Part shown: piece after piece, positions 1 to 8,618 of the stretch
How the letters are laid out: every line of letters begins with the position of its first letter
Position numbering within the stretch: the stretch's first letter is position 1
Assembly (NCBI GenBank): GCA_012728835.1
Contig: JAAYEJ010000042.1
Location: forward strand, 1-64,000
Source of the DNA: Candidatus Brocadiaceae bacterium
GTDB lineage: Bacteria; Planctomycetota; Brocadiia; SM23-32
Length of the DNA stretch: 64,000 nt
Direction: 5' to 3'
Translations under genes and position numbers: made by a program
The notes under the pieces: generated by a model
Database searches by the model: none
What the model was told of the DNA's origin: nothing
What the model saw: the letters and a program-made list of their open reading frames with translations, nothing else

Positions 1-20
1 ACAGCTAAGGCTTTGCGCCG

Positions 21-50
21 TTGACACGGACGTGGGGGCAGGCAGAGAAT
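21..50 (+). promoter_or_regulatory. Candidate sigma-70 promoter for priA
   Basis: TTGACA at 21-26 and GAGAAT at 45-50 are separated by 18 bp. The -35 box is perfect and the -10 box matches 4 of 6. It lies about 45 bp upstream of the priA start codon. Position and sequence only; no transcript evidence. Confidence 0.4.
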
Positions 51-94
51 GCGGGCGCGCCGCTCGGGCCGGGCGGCCACGGAGGAACCGACGC

Positions 95-2350
95 ATGCCC
101 GAAAGCACGCGGCCTGCCGAACGCATCGCGGAGGTGGCACTGAACGTGCCGCTGCGAAGGACGTTCGACTACCTGATCCCCGATGCCCTGCGCGGCCGTG
201 TGCAGCCGGGCGTACGGGTGGAGGTGCCGTTCGGGAACCGGCGCCGTGAGCTGGCCTTCTGCGTGGCCCTAAAGGAGTCGGCCGAGGTGCCGGAGTCGGA
301 CCTCAAGGCGGTGGTGCGGCTGATCGATCCGGAGCCGACGGTCACGCCGGGCATGATGGGGCTGGCGCGCTGGGCGGCCCGCTACTACCACTGCTCGCTG
401 GGCGAGGCGCTGTGTGCGGCCGTGCCGCCCGGCGTGCGGCAGGGGCGCAAGGGGCGCAAGGTGCGGATGGTTGCGCTGTGCGGCACGGCTCGGGAGGCCG
501 AGGCCACGGCGCACGAGGTCTTCGATCGGAGCCCGGCCCAGAGCAAGCTGCTGCGGGCGCTGGCCGGGATGGGCGGTGCGGCGTCGGCGGCCGAGCTGAA
601 GCGGGTGACGGGCACCTCTCAGGCATCCCTGAACGCACTGCGCAAGAAGGGGCTTGTGCAGTTCGAGATGCGGCACGTCGAGCCGGAGGATCCCCTGACG
701 CACGTGCACGCCGCGCGGCAGGAGCCGCCGGACCTGACGCATGAACAGAGGAAGGCCTACGAGCTGATCACCGGCCGGATGGACCGCGGCCGCTTCGACG
801 TGGTGCTGCTGCACGGGGTGACCTCCAGCGGCAAGACGGAGGTCTACCTGCAGTGCATCGACCACCTGGTGCGCCGGGGCAAGCAGGCGATCGTCCTGGT
901 GCCGGAGATCAGCCTGACGCCGCAGACGATCCGGCACTTCGGCAGCCGGTTCGCGCGCATGGCCGTCCTGCACAGCCGGCTGACCGAGGCCGAACGGCGC
1001 CGTCAGTGGCAGACCATCCGCACGGGCGGGGCCGACGTGGTGATCGGCGCCCGTTCGGCCGTGTTCGCACCGGTGCCGAGCCTGGGTCTGCTGGTGGTGG
1101 ACGAGGAGCACGAGACCAGCTTCAAACAGGACAACGTGCCCCGCTACCACGCGCGCGACGTGGGCATCATGCGGGCGCGGGCGGAGGGGGCGCTGGTGCT
1201 GCTCGGTTCGGCCACGCCGTCGCTGGAGACCCACCACAACTGCGTGACGGGCAAGTACACGCGCGCCGTCCTGTCCGGCCGGATCGGCGGCCACCCCCTG
1301 CCGCCGGTGGAGATCGTTGACATGCGGGGCGAATGGGCCGGTCGGGGCCGGCTGCGCGTCATCAGCCGACGGCTGGAGTACCTGATGCGGGAGACCCTGG
1401 AGCGCGGCCAGCAGGTGATCCTGTTCATGAACCGCCGCGGCTACGCGCCGTTCATCCACTGTCCCCGCTGCGGATTCGTCGTCAAGTGCCGGCGCTGCGA
1501 CATCACCATGGACTACCACCGCGACATCGACGCGGTGACGTGCCACTACTGCGGGCTCCAGCAGCGCCCGCCGTCCGAGTGCCCGGAGTGCGCCCTGGAG
1601 GGAATCCGGTTCAGCGGCACGGGCACCCAGCGCATCGAGGAGACCGTGCGGGCGATGTTCCCGGGCGAGACCGTCGAGCGCATGGACAGTGACACGACGC
1701 AGGCCCGACGCGCACACGAGCAGAAGCTGGAGGCGTTCCGGACCGGACGGACGCACGTGCTGATCGGCACGCAGATGATCGCCAAGGGCCTGGATTTCCC
1801 GAACGTGACGACCGTGGGTGTGGTCAACGCCGACGTGGGGCTGCACCTGCCCGACTTCCGCTCGCGGGAGCGCACGTTCCAGTTGCTTGCGCAGGTGGCG
1901 GGCCGCACGGGCCGGGGCCCGGCGGGCGGGCGCGTGGTCGTGCAGACCTTCATGCCGGAGGATCCGAGCATCCGCGCGGCGGCCCGGCACGACTATGAGA
2001 CGTTCGCCGGCGGCGAACTGCCCCACCGGCGGCAGCTCGGCTATCCGCCGTTCGGTCGCATGGTGCGCATCCTCTGCCGGGCCCGCGAGGCGGACCGCGT
2101 GGAGGCCTACGCCGCCGACCTCGGGGCCGCCCTGCGGAGGCTCTGCGCCGACCTGGGCGGCCGCTCGCACGTGCTGGGGCCGGCCGCAGCGCCGGTGGCC
2201 CGCATCCGGGGCCGGCATCGCCGCCACCTGCTCCTGAAGTGCCCGGACGCGCGATCGGTCGAGGAACTCCTCACCGAGGCGGCCGCCGTCCTCAAGGGGC
2301 CGTCGGGAGTCAAGGTGCTCGTGGACGTGGACCCCGTTTCGATGCTCTGA
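95..2350 (+). CDS. priA: Primosomal protein N' (replication restart helicase PriA)
   Basis: A 751-residue superfamily 2 DNA helicase that recognises stalled forks and reloads the replisome. Visible parts: the N-terminal fork-binding domain, Walker A GVTSSGKTE, the DEEH helicase box, and a cysteine-rich zinc module (CPRCGF, CRRC, CHYC, CPEC) between the two helicase lobes, followed by a C-terminal helicase lobe with GRTGRG. An upstream in-frame start exists at 32. I chose ATG 95 because GGAGG at 81-85 sits 9 bases before it and family homology begins with IAEVALNVPL. Length is typical of the family. It is transcribed alone, with a promoter for the next unit just after its stop. Confidence 0.95.
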   Translation: MPESTRPAERIAEVALNVPLRRTFDYLIPDALRGRVQPGVRVEVPFGNRRRELAFCVALKESAEVPESDLKAVVRLIDPEPTVTPGMMGLARWAARYYHCSLGEALCAAVPPGVRQGRKGRKVRMVALCGTAREAEATAHEVFDRSPAQSKLLRALAGMGGAASAAELKRVTGTSQASLNALRKKGLVQFEMRHVEPEDPLTHVHAARQEPPDLTHEQRKAYELITGRMDRGRFDVVLLHGVTSSGKTEVYLQCIDHLVRRGKQAIVLVPEISLTPQTIRHFGSRFARMAVLHSRLTEAERRRQWQTIRTGGADVVIGARSAVFAPVPSLGLLVVDEEHETSFKQDNVPRYHARDVGIMRARAEGALVLLGSATPSLETHHNCVTGKYTRAVLSGRIGGHPLPPVEIVDMRGEWAGRGRLRVISRRLEYLMRETLERGQQVILFMNRRGYAPFIHCPRCGFVVKCRRCDITMDYHRDIDAVTCHYCGLQQRPPSECPECALEGIRFSGTGTQRIEETVRAMFPGETVERMDSDTTQARRAHEQKLEAFRTGRTHVLIGTQMIAKGLDFPNVTTVGVVNADVGLHLPDFRSRERTFQLLAQVAGRTGRGPAGGRVVVQTFMPEDPSIRAAARHDYETFAGGELPHRRQLGYPPFGRMVRILCRAREADRVEAYAADLGAALRRLCADLGGRSHVLGPAAAPVARIRGRHRRHLLLKCPDARSVEELLTEAAAVLKGPSGVKVLVDVDPVSML

Positions 2351-2378
2351 GCCACCCTTTGGCGGGGCAAAATAGGGT

Positions 2379-2408
2379 TTGACAAAACGGGGGGGGATGC
2401 ATTATGAT
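2379..2408 (+). promoter_or_regulatory. Strong sigma-70 promoter for the 2620-4477 pair
   Basis: TTGACA (2379-2384) and TATGAT (2403-2408) lie 18 bp apart, giving a leader of about 200 nt before the first start codon. The leader contains a full-length Shine-Dalgarno match AGGAGGTGAT at 2527-2536 with no start codon at a usable distance. Confidence 0.65.
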
Positions 2409-2619
2409 CCGTCGGCGTTTTCGGCGGGGCATGCGTCGCCGGGCCCCGTCCGCACACGGTTGGCTCTTGGAACGACTCGACAGAGAGCGAACATTCTACG
2501 TCTGCAGGGAGCATCGAGTCTCTGGGAGGAGGTGATATCGCCGCCGCACGGCCTGATGAGCATTGGGGAAGGACCGTGGAGATGGGAGGAGTTCGCATCT
2601 TCCTTTAGGGGAGAGCCAG

Positions 2620-3558
2620 ATGAGCACAAGCGAGCAGGAAGTCCGAGGCCAGATCGCCGAGATGCGAGAGGCGCTTCGCTCGGCTCGTGTATCGGCAAAG
2701 ATCGGACGAATCGTCGGCTTACTCGGCGTGCTGGTCGGCCTGGGGATTGTGGCACTCTACGTGTGGATGTTCTTCCAGCTCGGGAAGAATGTGGCCCAGC
2801 CGACGGAACTGCGCGCGGAGCTGGACAAGCGTGTGGAGGGACTGCAACTCCAGGACAACCTCACGCGGATCATGCATGACTCGGCGCCGGCCTACCTTCA
2901 GGAAGGTCGCGCGCTGCTGGATGAGATGGACCTGACGGGCATCGCCCGTAGCGAATGGGATCTGGCATGGGCGGAGCTCGAACCGGTCGCGCGGCGCGAA
3001 CTCGACCGCGTGATGCCGCAGATCCAGGAACTCCTGGCCGCGCAGAGGGACGAGACGCTGCTCGAGTTGCAGGAGATGCTCAGGAACAAGTTCGCTGACC
3101 GGCTGACCCTGATCGTCCAGAGCCAGGAGGAGCGGATCGGACGCGACCTGGACCTGAACGAGGAGACACTCGCACAGCTCGTGGTGAACCTGCAGGACGC
3201 CTGCCTGCTGGCCATGCAGAAGGTCGTCCAGACGCGTGTGGGGGACGTCCGCGGCGTGCTGGAGACGGTCGCCAAAGACGTGGCGTACCTACCGGCCCTG
3301 CCCCAGTCCGCGCGCGGCGACATCGTGAACGAGATGATGCTGGTCCTCACCGCCATCGTCCGGGAGCAGCTCCCCACGTACGACGACGTCGACCTCACCG
3401 CAGCGGCGCTCACAAGCGACTCGGAGCCGAAGACGCGCGAGGAACTCGAGGCCAACGCCGTCGAGCAGGCCGCCGAGGCAAGACGCCGCGTGGAGCAGGA
3501 AATGCGCAGACGGGCTGCTGCCGCCGCTGACGCCAACAGGGAGGCCGGCAATGAGTGA
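2620..3558 (+). CDS. Single-TM protein of unknown function, first of a coupled pair
   Basis: 312 residues, not recognised as a named family. A short cytoplasmic N-terminus is followed by one hydrophobic helix at about residues 30-53. The remainder is a long, charged, mostly helical region rich in Glu, Gln and Arg (coiled-coil-like), ending in a Glu/Arg/Ala tail. ATG 2620 is chosen over the upstream in-frame start at 2563 because AGGGGAG lies just before it. The 3' end overlaps the next gene by 8 bp, so the two are probably translationally coupled. Both have the same architecture (N-terminal acidic leader, one TM, large helical domain), which suggests duplicated subunits of one membrane assembly. 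Function unknown. Confidence 0.75.
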   Translation: MSTSEQEVRGQIAEMREALRSARVSAKIGRIVGLLGVLVGLGIVALYVWMFFQLGKNVAQPTELRAELDKRVEGLQLQDNLTRIMHDSAPAYLQEGRALLDEMDLTGIARSEWDLAWAELEPVARRELDRVMPQIQELLAAQRDETLLELQEMLRNKFADRLTLIVQSQEERIGRDLDLNEETLAQLVVNLQDACLLAMQKVVQTRVGDVRGVLETVAKDVAYLPALPQSARGDIVNEMMLVLTAIVREQLPTYDDVDLTAAALTSDSEPKTREELEANAVEQAAEARRRVEQEMRRRAAAAADANREAGNE

Positions 3559-4477
3559 CAACACGCCGCAGGAAGAGGTCCGCAGCATCCCCCAGGAGGT
3601 CGCAGACGACCTCGACGGGCTGGCCGCCGACGTGCATGCCATGAGCAGCCGCGCAGCACGCTCGTGGAAGATCACGGCCATCGTGTGGGTCATCCTCCTG
3701 ACCGTGATCGCCAGCTACCTCTACATCCTTGTGTATCGGCCGCTGAAGAACCTCCTGACCCCGGAGACCATCGTGCAGATGGGCTTCACGGCCCTCGACT
3801 CGGCTCTGCAATCGCAGGGCGCACCCAGCCTGCAGAACCCGAAGCAGGTCGCGGACTGGGCCTCGCTGCAGGCCCGCGACGCCGCGCCGGTTCTGGTGCG
3901 CGATCTCGTGAGGCCACAACTCCAGCAGTTGATCGACGACCTCCCGCGGCATCGCATGCAGCTGACCGAGAGGTTCCGCACGGAAGGACCCGGGTGGATC
4001 AACGACGGCGTCCGGTACCTGAGGACCGACCTGGTGCCGAAAGGCCGCAAGGAGCTGCTGACCCTCGTCAACCAGAAGGCGGACGAGCTGCTTGCTCAGT
4101 TCGGCGGGCAGATCGAGGACGTCGTCGCACAGGTGATCGCCGAGACCGATCAACTGGTCACCGGCGCCGACCTGCGTGACCAGACTGCCCTCAAGGCGCG
4201 CATCGAAGCCGCCTTCGAGGAGGCTATGGGGCCGGTGCTCGACGAGGTCCTGACCGGACTCGACGAGAAGGTGTTCGCCGTCGGCGAGTTGATCGAGGAA
4301 CTCGTCCAGAAGTACAGAGACGGGAACCTGACACACCAGGAGACTCTGGAGGTCCGGCTCATCCAGTTGACCCTCGCGCTGTTCGAGGGCGCACTGGACG
4401 AGATACCCACCGAGTCCAGCGAACTGCTGCAACTCAGGGAAGCCCTCCAGGACGCGGGTGTGCCGATGCTTGAGTGA
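3551..4477 (+). CDS. Single-TM protein of unknown function, second of a coupled pair
   Basis: 308 residues. Acidic cytoplasmic start, one TM helix at about residues 40-62, then a helical extracytoplasmic domain rich in leucine and acidic residues. The start codon lies inside the end of the previous gene (8-bp overlap) and is preceded by GGAGG. Its resemblance to the upstream protein is in architecture and length; I did not align them. It is followed at 4532 by a strong intrinsic terminator, so the pair forms its own transcription unit. No catalytic motif is visible, and a structural or scaffolding role at the membrane is only a guess. Confidence 0.75.
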   Translation: MSDNTPQEEVRSIPQEVADDLDGLAADVHAMSSRAARSWKITAIVWVILLTVIASYLYILVYRPLKNLLTPETIVQMGFTALDSALQSQGAPSLQNPKQVADWASLQARDAAPVLVRDLVRPQLQQLIDDLPRHRMQLTERFRTEGPGWINDGVRYLRTDLVPKGRKELLTLVNQKADELLAQFGGQIEDVVAQVIAETDQLVTGADLRDQTALKARIEAAFEEAMGPVLDEVLTGLDEKVFAVGELIEELVQKYRDGNLTHQETLEVRLIQLTLALFEGALDEIPTESSELLQLREALQDAGVPMLE

Positions 4478-4531
4478 GGATTCGTCCTCACACAACATGC
4501 CGGCCAGAGCACCACAGGCGTTGAAGTGGCA

Positions 4532-4575
4532 GGGCCGATCCGGCGGGGCAGTCCCCCGGATCGGCCCTTCTCTTT
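4532..4575 (+). terminator. Strong intrinsic terminator, possibly bidirectional
   Basis: A perfect 12-bp stem: GGGCCGATCCGG (4532-4543) pairs with CCGGATCGGCCC (4556-4567), loop of 12, followed by TTCTCTTT. It sits between the end of the plus-strand pair and the 3' end of the minus-strand glycosyltransferase, so it may serve both. Confidence 0.85.
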
Positions 4576-4586
4576 GGCCGCCCCCC

Positions 4587-5762
4587 TCAGCCCGCCGCAC
4601 GGCGGCCCAACAGCCGGTCATACACGGCCGTCAACCTCTCCACCGCCTCGCGCACCGTCGGCTCCTGCCGCGCGCGCGCCTGTGCCTGCCGCCCGATCCG
4701 GTCCAGATCATCCCGTTCCCGCGCCGCCCGCAACAGCAGACGCGCCCACGCCTCCCCGTTGCCCGGCGGCAGCAGGAACCCGTCGACGCCGTGCCGGACG
4801 AACTCCTCCATCCCGCAGCACAGGCTGACAGCCGTCGCACGTGCGGCGGCCCGGGCCTCGAGCAGCACGTACGGCCCCCCCTCGAACCAGGACGGCATCG
4901 CCACCAGGTCGCTGGCTGCGTAGTAGAGACCCGGCCCGGCAGTCCATCCCTCGAGCGCGACGACCCCCTCCAGCCCCGCCGACCGGATGCGGGCCTGGAG
5001 CTGCGGCCGGGTCGGGCCGTCGCCGACCATCAGCACCCGCAGGGCGGCGCCCTGCCGCCTCGCCAGGGCCGTCGCCTCGATCAGCACCTCCTGGCCCTTC
5101 TGACGGCAGAACCTGCCCATCTGCAGCACGATGGTCTCGTCGCCTGCGAGGCCCAGTTCCCGGCGGGCGGCCCGCCGGTCCGGCAGGCCGGTCGCCTCCG
5201 CATCCTGCCCGTTCGGGATCACCGTCAGCTTCTGCGCAGGCAGCAGACGCCGGCGCAGCACCAGATTCTCCTGGTAGCGGCTCAGGAGCACCATGTGGTC
5301 GGTCCAGCGGGCGGCCCGCCGCTCCAGGAACAGGTAGAGCCGCTCGGAGACAGGCGCCACCCCGCGGTCGAACGGCGGCACGTGCGGCGTGTGCACCGTC
5401 GCGGCGCCCGTCAGCCGCCCCGCCAGGCGGCCCAGGAAGCCCGCCTTGGCCGAATGGGTGTGGACGATGGCGTACCGTTCGCGCCTGCACAGGGCCAGCA
5501 GCGCGCGGAACGCACGCACGTCGCTCACCGGCGCGATCCGCTTACGCATCGGCACCTCGTGCACCGGCCGGCCGGCGTTCCGCCATGGCCGCAGGCAATC
5601 GGATGCGCCGGAGATCGGCCCGGGCGGCGCCGCCACGTGCACCTCATAGCGGTCCGCAGGCAAGCCGCCCACAAGATCGCGGAGATGCCGCTCGACTCCG
5701 CCCGCCAGGGCCTCGGTCAGAAGCAGGACCCGGGGCCGGCCGTGGACCTCAGGCGACGGCAT
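4587..5762 (-). CDS. GT4-family glycosyltransferase
   Basis: 391 residues with the GT-B fold of retaining GT4 enzymes, which transfer sugars from nucleotide donors to glycan or lipid acceptors at the cytoplasmic face. Visible: N-terminal LTEALAGGVERH loop, HTHSAKAG, the second Rossmann lobe starting at QMGRF, VGDGPTRP, and the EX7E donor-binding motif E294-E302 (EGGPYVLLE). Its start overlaps the end of the upstream MurJ-like gene by 14 bp, so the two are co-translated. A transferase coupled to a flippase suggests assembly and export of a lipid-linked glycan. The exact sugar is unknown. Confidence 0.85.
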   Translation of the reverse strand: MPSPEVHGRPRVLLLTEALAGGVERHLRDLVGGLPADRYEVHVAAPPGPISGASDCLRPWRNAGRPVHEVPMRKRIAPVSDVRAFRALLALCRRERYAIVHTHSAKAGFLGRLAGRLTGAATVHTPHVPPFDRGVAPVSERLYLFLERRAARWTDHMVLLSRYQENLVLRRRLLPAQKLTVIPNGQDAEATGLPDRRAARRELGLAGDETIVLQMGRFCRQKGQEVLIEATALARRQGAALRVLMVGDGPTRPQLQARIRSAGLEGVVALEGWTAGPGLYYAASDLVAMPSWFEGGPYVLLEARAAARATAVSLCCGMEEFVRHGVDGFLLPPGNGEAWARLLLRAARERDDLDRIGRQAQARARQEPTVREAVERLTAVYDRLLGRRAAG

Positions 5763-7671
5763 CCGGTGCTCCTTCCTCCGCCGCCCGGCGGCGCCAACCC
5801 CGGTCTCTGACCCACTCGATCAGGTAGCCCAGCTCGGGGAACCCCAGGACCTTCAGCAGCACGCCCATCACGAAGAGCCCCGCCCCCGTCGACACCCCGC
5901 AGTGCAGCAGCAGGGCCGCCGCGTAATGGAGCGTGCGCGGCGGCGTGCGCTCCACCATGCCGGTGCCCAGCGACACCACCTGCGCCCTGTACTGCTCATA
6001 CGGCAGCCACCGCTGCATCCCCTGCAGCGTGCCCCACACGGCAGCGCCGACCAGTGCGCTCAGAACCGCCAGCCGCAGGGCGAAGACAACGCCTTCCCGC
6101 AGGGGCAGCACCGGCGCATGGCGTCGCAGAAGCAGGAGCAGTGCGGCGTTCTTGACCGCCCGGCTGATCGGGTAACTGAGGGCCACCCAGACGAACACCT
6201 GCAGGGGCTCCTCCATCCCCAGCACGTAGATCGGCACGACCATCAAGCCGACCTGCACGAATGCCCCCGCGATGCCCAGCAGCGTCGGCGCCCACATCCG
6301 CTGCAGGCTGAAGAACCCCTGCATGATCACGCGCTCGGCCGCGTAGACCACCAGCCCCAGCGAGAGCAGCCGCAGTGCCAGCGCGGTGTACCGCAGGTGC
6401 TCGGCGGCCCGGTCGCCGCGGTCGAACACCAACCGGCACACCGGATCGGCCAGCACGAACGTCATCACCGTCAGCGGCACGAACGCCAGGGCCAGCATAC
6501 GCAGCGACCGGGTCAACACGTCGCCCAGCGTGGCCCGGTCCTTCCGCCCGGCCAGGTCGCACAGGTACGGCAGCATGGCCACCGAGAGCGCCAGGGCCAC
6601 GAGTTCGGTCGGGAAGTTGACGAGCTTGCGCGCCGCCTCCATGTCCGTGAACATGCCCTCGTGCGTGAACGACTGGAAATGAACGGTCACGGCGTTCCGG
6701 TAGCAGGCGAAGAACGCCCCGACGACCAGGGGCGCGGCCAGCGCACCGAATCGCGCCATCGCCCCCGTGCGCCGGCGGCTGCGCGCCCACAGCGACAGGG
6801 AGTAGAGCAGCACGGCCGCCAGCATGATCGTCATCAGCACCAGATCCCGGTACTGCGACCCGGCCATCAGGGCGCCGGCCCCCCAGAGCGCCGCGCCCGT
6901 GCCGACCAGCAAGCCCGCCCCCCATGCCAGTTCGATCCCGACCCGCCGCGAACTCATCGCCCCGCCGGCCGGACGCAGGCGCCGCAGGCGCGCCCCCAGG
7001 CCGAACGCGCCGATCACCGCCATGGCCGCCGAACCGACGACGAACCCGGCGATCGCCGCCCGGATGCCCCACGCACCCACCCCCACGGCGAATACGGCCA
7101 CCCAGAGCAGCTTCTGCGCCGCCTCGGCGGCCGCCGGCCACGCGAAGACCTTGTCGCTGTGCAGAAGGGAGCGGAAGAGCAGGAAGACCACCATCAGCAC
7201 CACGCCCGGCACCAGCAGGCGCAGCATCCGCACGCCCATCTGCGCCGCCTCGGGCTCGAACCCCCGCACGAGCATGCCCGTGACCGGCCCCGCATACGCG
7301 TATACCAGGGCCGCCATCGCGCCGCACCCCAGAAGGACCACCCAGAGGACGCTCCGGGCGAATGCCCAGGCCGCCTCCTCCCCCCGCTGCAGCCGCTCCT
7401 GGGTGAACACGGGGATGAAGGCGGGCACGAGCACACCCATGGCCGGCCCGAAGATCAGGCCGTAAACGACCGCCTGAGTGGCGAAAAAGTAGGCGTCCGA
7501 CGTGGCCCCCGAGCCGAAATGGCGCACCACCAGGGCCGTGATGATGTAGCCGCCGAACTTCCAGAACACCCAGAAGAACAGCACCACAAACATGGCGCGC
7601 ACAATGCGGTAGGCGATGCTTCGAGGCGACCGTTCGGGAGCGGCGGCGGACTCGGGATGGGATGCCTGCAT
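5749..7671 (-). CDS. murJ: MurJ/MviN-family lipid flippase
   Basis: 640 residues, polytopic (about 14 TM helices), of the MOP superfamily that flips lipid II or other undecaprenyl-linked glycans across the membrane. Family signs include an early segment containing SDAYFFATQAVV and a central AARKLVNFPTELVALALSVAMLPYL block. It is about 120 residues longer than the usual MurJ. The extra length appears as added hydrophobic and basic segments at about residues 230-320 and in the C-terminal third. It overlaps the glycosyltransferase downstream. It could be the housekeeping MurJ or a dedicated exopolysaccharide flippase; the pairing with a GT4 enzyme leaves that open. Confidence 0.85.
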   Translation of the reverse strand: MQASHPESAAAPERSPRSIAYRIVRAMFVVLFFWVFWKFGGYIITALVVRHFGSGATSDAYFFATQAVVYGLIFGPAMGVLVPAFIPVFTQERLQRGEEAAWAFARSVLWVVLLGCGAMAALVYAYAGPVTGMLVRGFEPEAAQMGVRMLRLLVPGVVLMVVFLLFRSLLHSDKVFAWPAAAEAAQKLLWVAVFAVGVGAWGIRAAIAGFVVGSAAMAVIGAFGLGARLRRLRPAGGAMSSRRVGIELAWGAGLLVGTGAALWGAGALMAGSQYRDLVLMTIMLAAVLLYSLSLWARSRRRTGAMARFGALAAPLVVGAFFACYRNAVTVHFQSFTHEGMFTDMEAARKLVNFPTELVALALSVAMLPYLCDLAGRKDRATLGDVLTRSLRMLALAFVPLTVMTFVLADPVCRLVFDRGDRAAEHLRYTALALRLLSLGLVVYAAERVIMQGFFSLQRMWAPTLLGIAGAFVQVGLMVVPIYVLGMEEPLQVFVWVALSYPISRAVKNAALLLLLRRHAPVLPLREGVVFALRLAVLSALVGAAVWGTLQGMQRWLPYEQYRAQVVSLGTGMVERTPPRTLHYAAALLLHCGVSTGAGLFVMGVLLKVLGFPELGYLIEWVRDRGWRRRAAEEGAPDAVA

Positions 7672-7760
7672 GGCAGCCTGCGGATCCAGTGGGGGTACGG
7701 GTCAAACATTCCCAGAAACCAGACGCCTCATTGTACCGGATGGGAAGGGCGCGGCTCCGG

Positions 7761-8609
7761 TCACTCGGCCGCCGGCGCCGCCGGTGCCTCGAACGGCTCC
7801 GGCAGGGGCTCGCGCGGCCGCGTGCGGCTGCGGACGAGCATGATGGCACCGAAGGCCGCCAGCGCCAGCGACATCACCTGGAAACCGGTCAGGCCGCCGA
7901 AGCTCTCCAGCGGCGCGTGATCGGCGCGGAAGAACTCGTTGACGAACCGCCCGCAGCCGTAGAGCACCGCGTAGAGCCACGCCACGTCTCCGTCGCGGCG
8001 GCGCCGCGTCAGCACGAAGCTGAGCACGGCGAAGAACGCCAACTCATACGCCACCTCATAGAGCTGGGTCGGGTGCAGGCGCGGGCACTCGGCCGGCACG
8101 GCGATCCCCTGCGCCTGGTAGGCCACGCTCTCGGGCGGGAACCGCACGCCGACCCACGACTCGGTCGGCCGGCCCGCGCAGCAGCCGTTCAGGAAGCATC
8201 CCACCCGCCCGAACGCATGCCCCAGCGGCACAAGGGACGCGCCCACGTCCAGCGTGCGCAGGAGCGGCAGCCGGCGTCGCCGGACCGTCAGCAGCAGGCC
8301 GACCGCCCCCCCGATGAGCCCGCCGTAGAACGTCAGCCCGCCCAGGTCCAGCCGGACGATGAGGATCGGGTTGTCCGCGTAGTGCTCCCAGTGGTGGATC
8401 ACGAAGAAGACGCGCGCCCCGATGATGCCGCCCATCAGCGCGAAGACGGCGGCATCGAACATCGCCGTCGGGTCCAGCCCCATCCGCCGGGAACGCCCGC
8501 GCAGCAGCCACAGGCACAGGAGGAAGCCGCAAACGATCATGACGCCGTAGGAGGCCACGCGGAAGTGACCGCCCCACGGCAGCGGGATCTCCAGCAGGTA
8601 GGGATGCAT
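7761..8609 (-). CDS. lgt: Prolipoprotein diacylglyceryl transferase
   Basis: 282-residue inner-membrane enzyme that transfers diacylglycerol from phosphatidylglycerol to the lipobox cysteine of prolipoproteins. The signature GRVGCFLNGCCAG (residues 134-146) is intact and seven hydrophobic segments are visible. The N-terminal MHPYLLEIPL and the C-terminal GRFVNEFFRADH are family-typical. It sits 9 bp after panC on the same strand. At least two lipoproteins that need this enzyme are encoded in this window (27395 and 28197). Confidence 0.93.
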   Translation of the reverse strand: MHPYLLEIPLPWGGHFRVASYGVMIVCGFLLCLWLLRGRSRRMGLDPTAMFDAAVFALMGGIIGARVFFVIHHWEHYADNPILIVRLDLGGLTFYGGLIGGAVGLLLTVRRRRLPLLRTLDVGASLVPLGHAFGRVGCFLNGCCAGRPTESWVGVRFPPESVAYQAQGIAVPAECPRLHPTQLYEVAYELAFFAVLSFVLTRRRRDGDVAWLYAVLYGCGRFVNEFFRADHAPLESFGGLTGFQVMSLALAAFGAIMLVRSRTRPREPLPEPFEAPAAPAAE

Positions 8610-8618
8610 GCGCGGCCC

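Noticed and set aside
269-2227. 652-codon minus-strand frame across priA
   Set aside because: Antisense of priA without recognisable domains.
2379-2879. 166-codon plus-strand frame starting at 2379
   Set aside because: Begins inside the -35 box, has no homology and overlaps the real gene at 2620 in another frame.
5902-7920. 672-codon plus-strand frame across the murJ gene
   Set aside because: His/Arg/Gln-rich antisense frame; murJ on the other strand has clear TM helices and family motifs.
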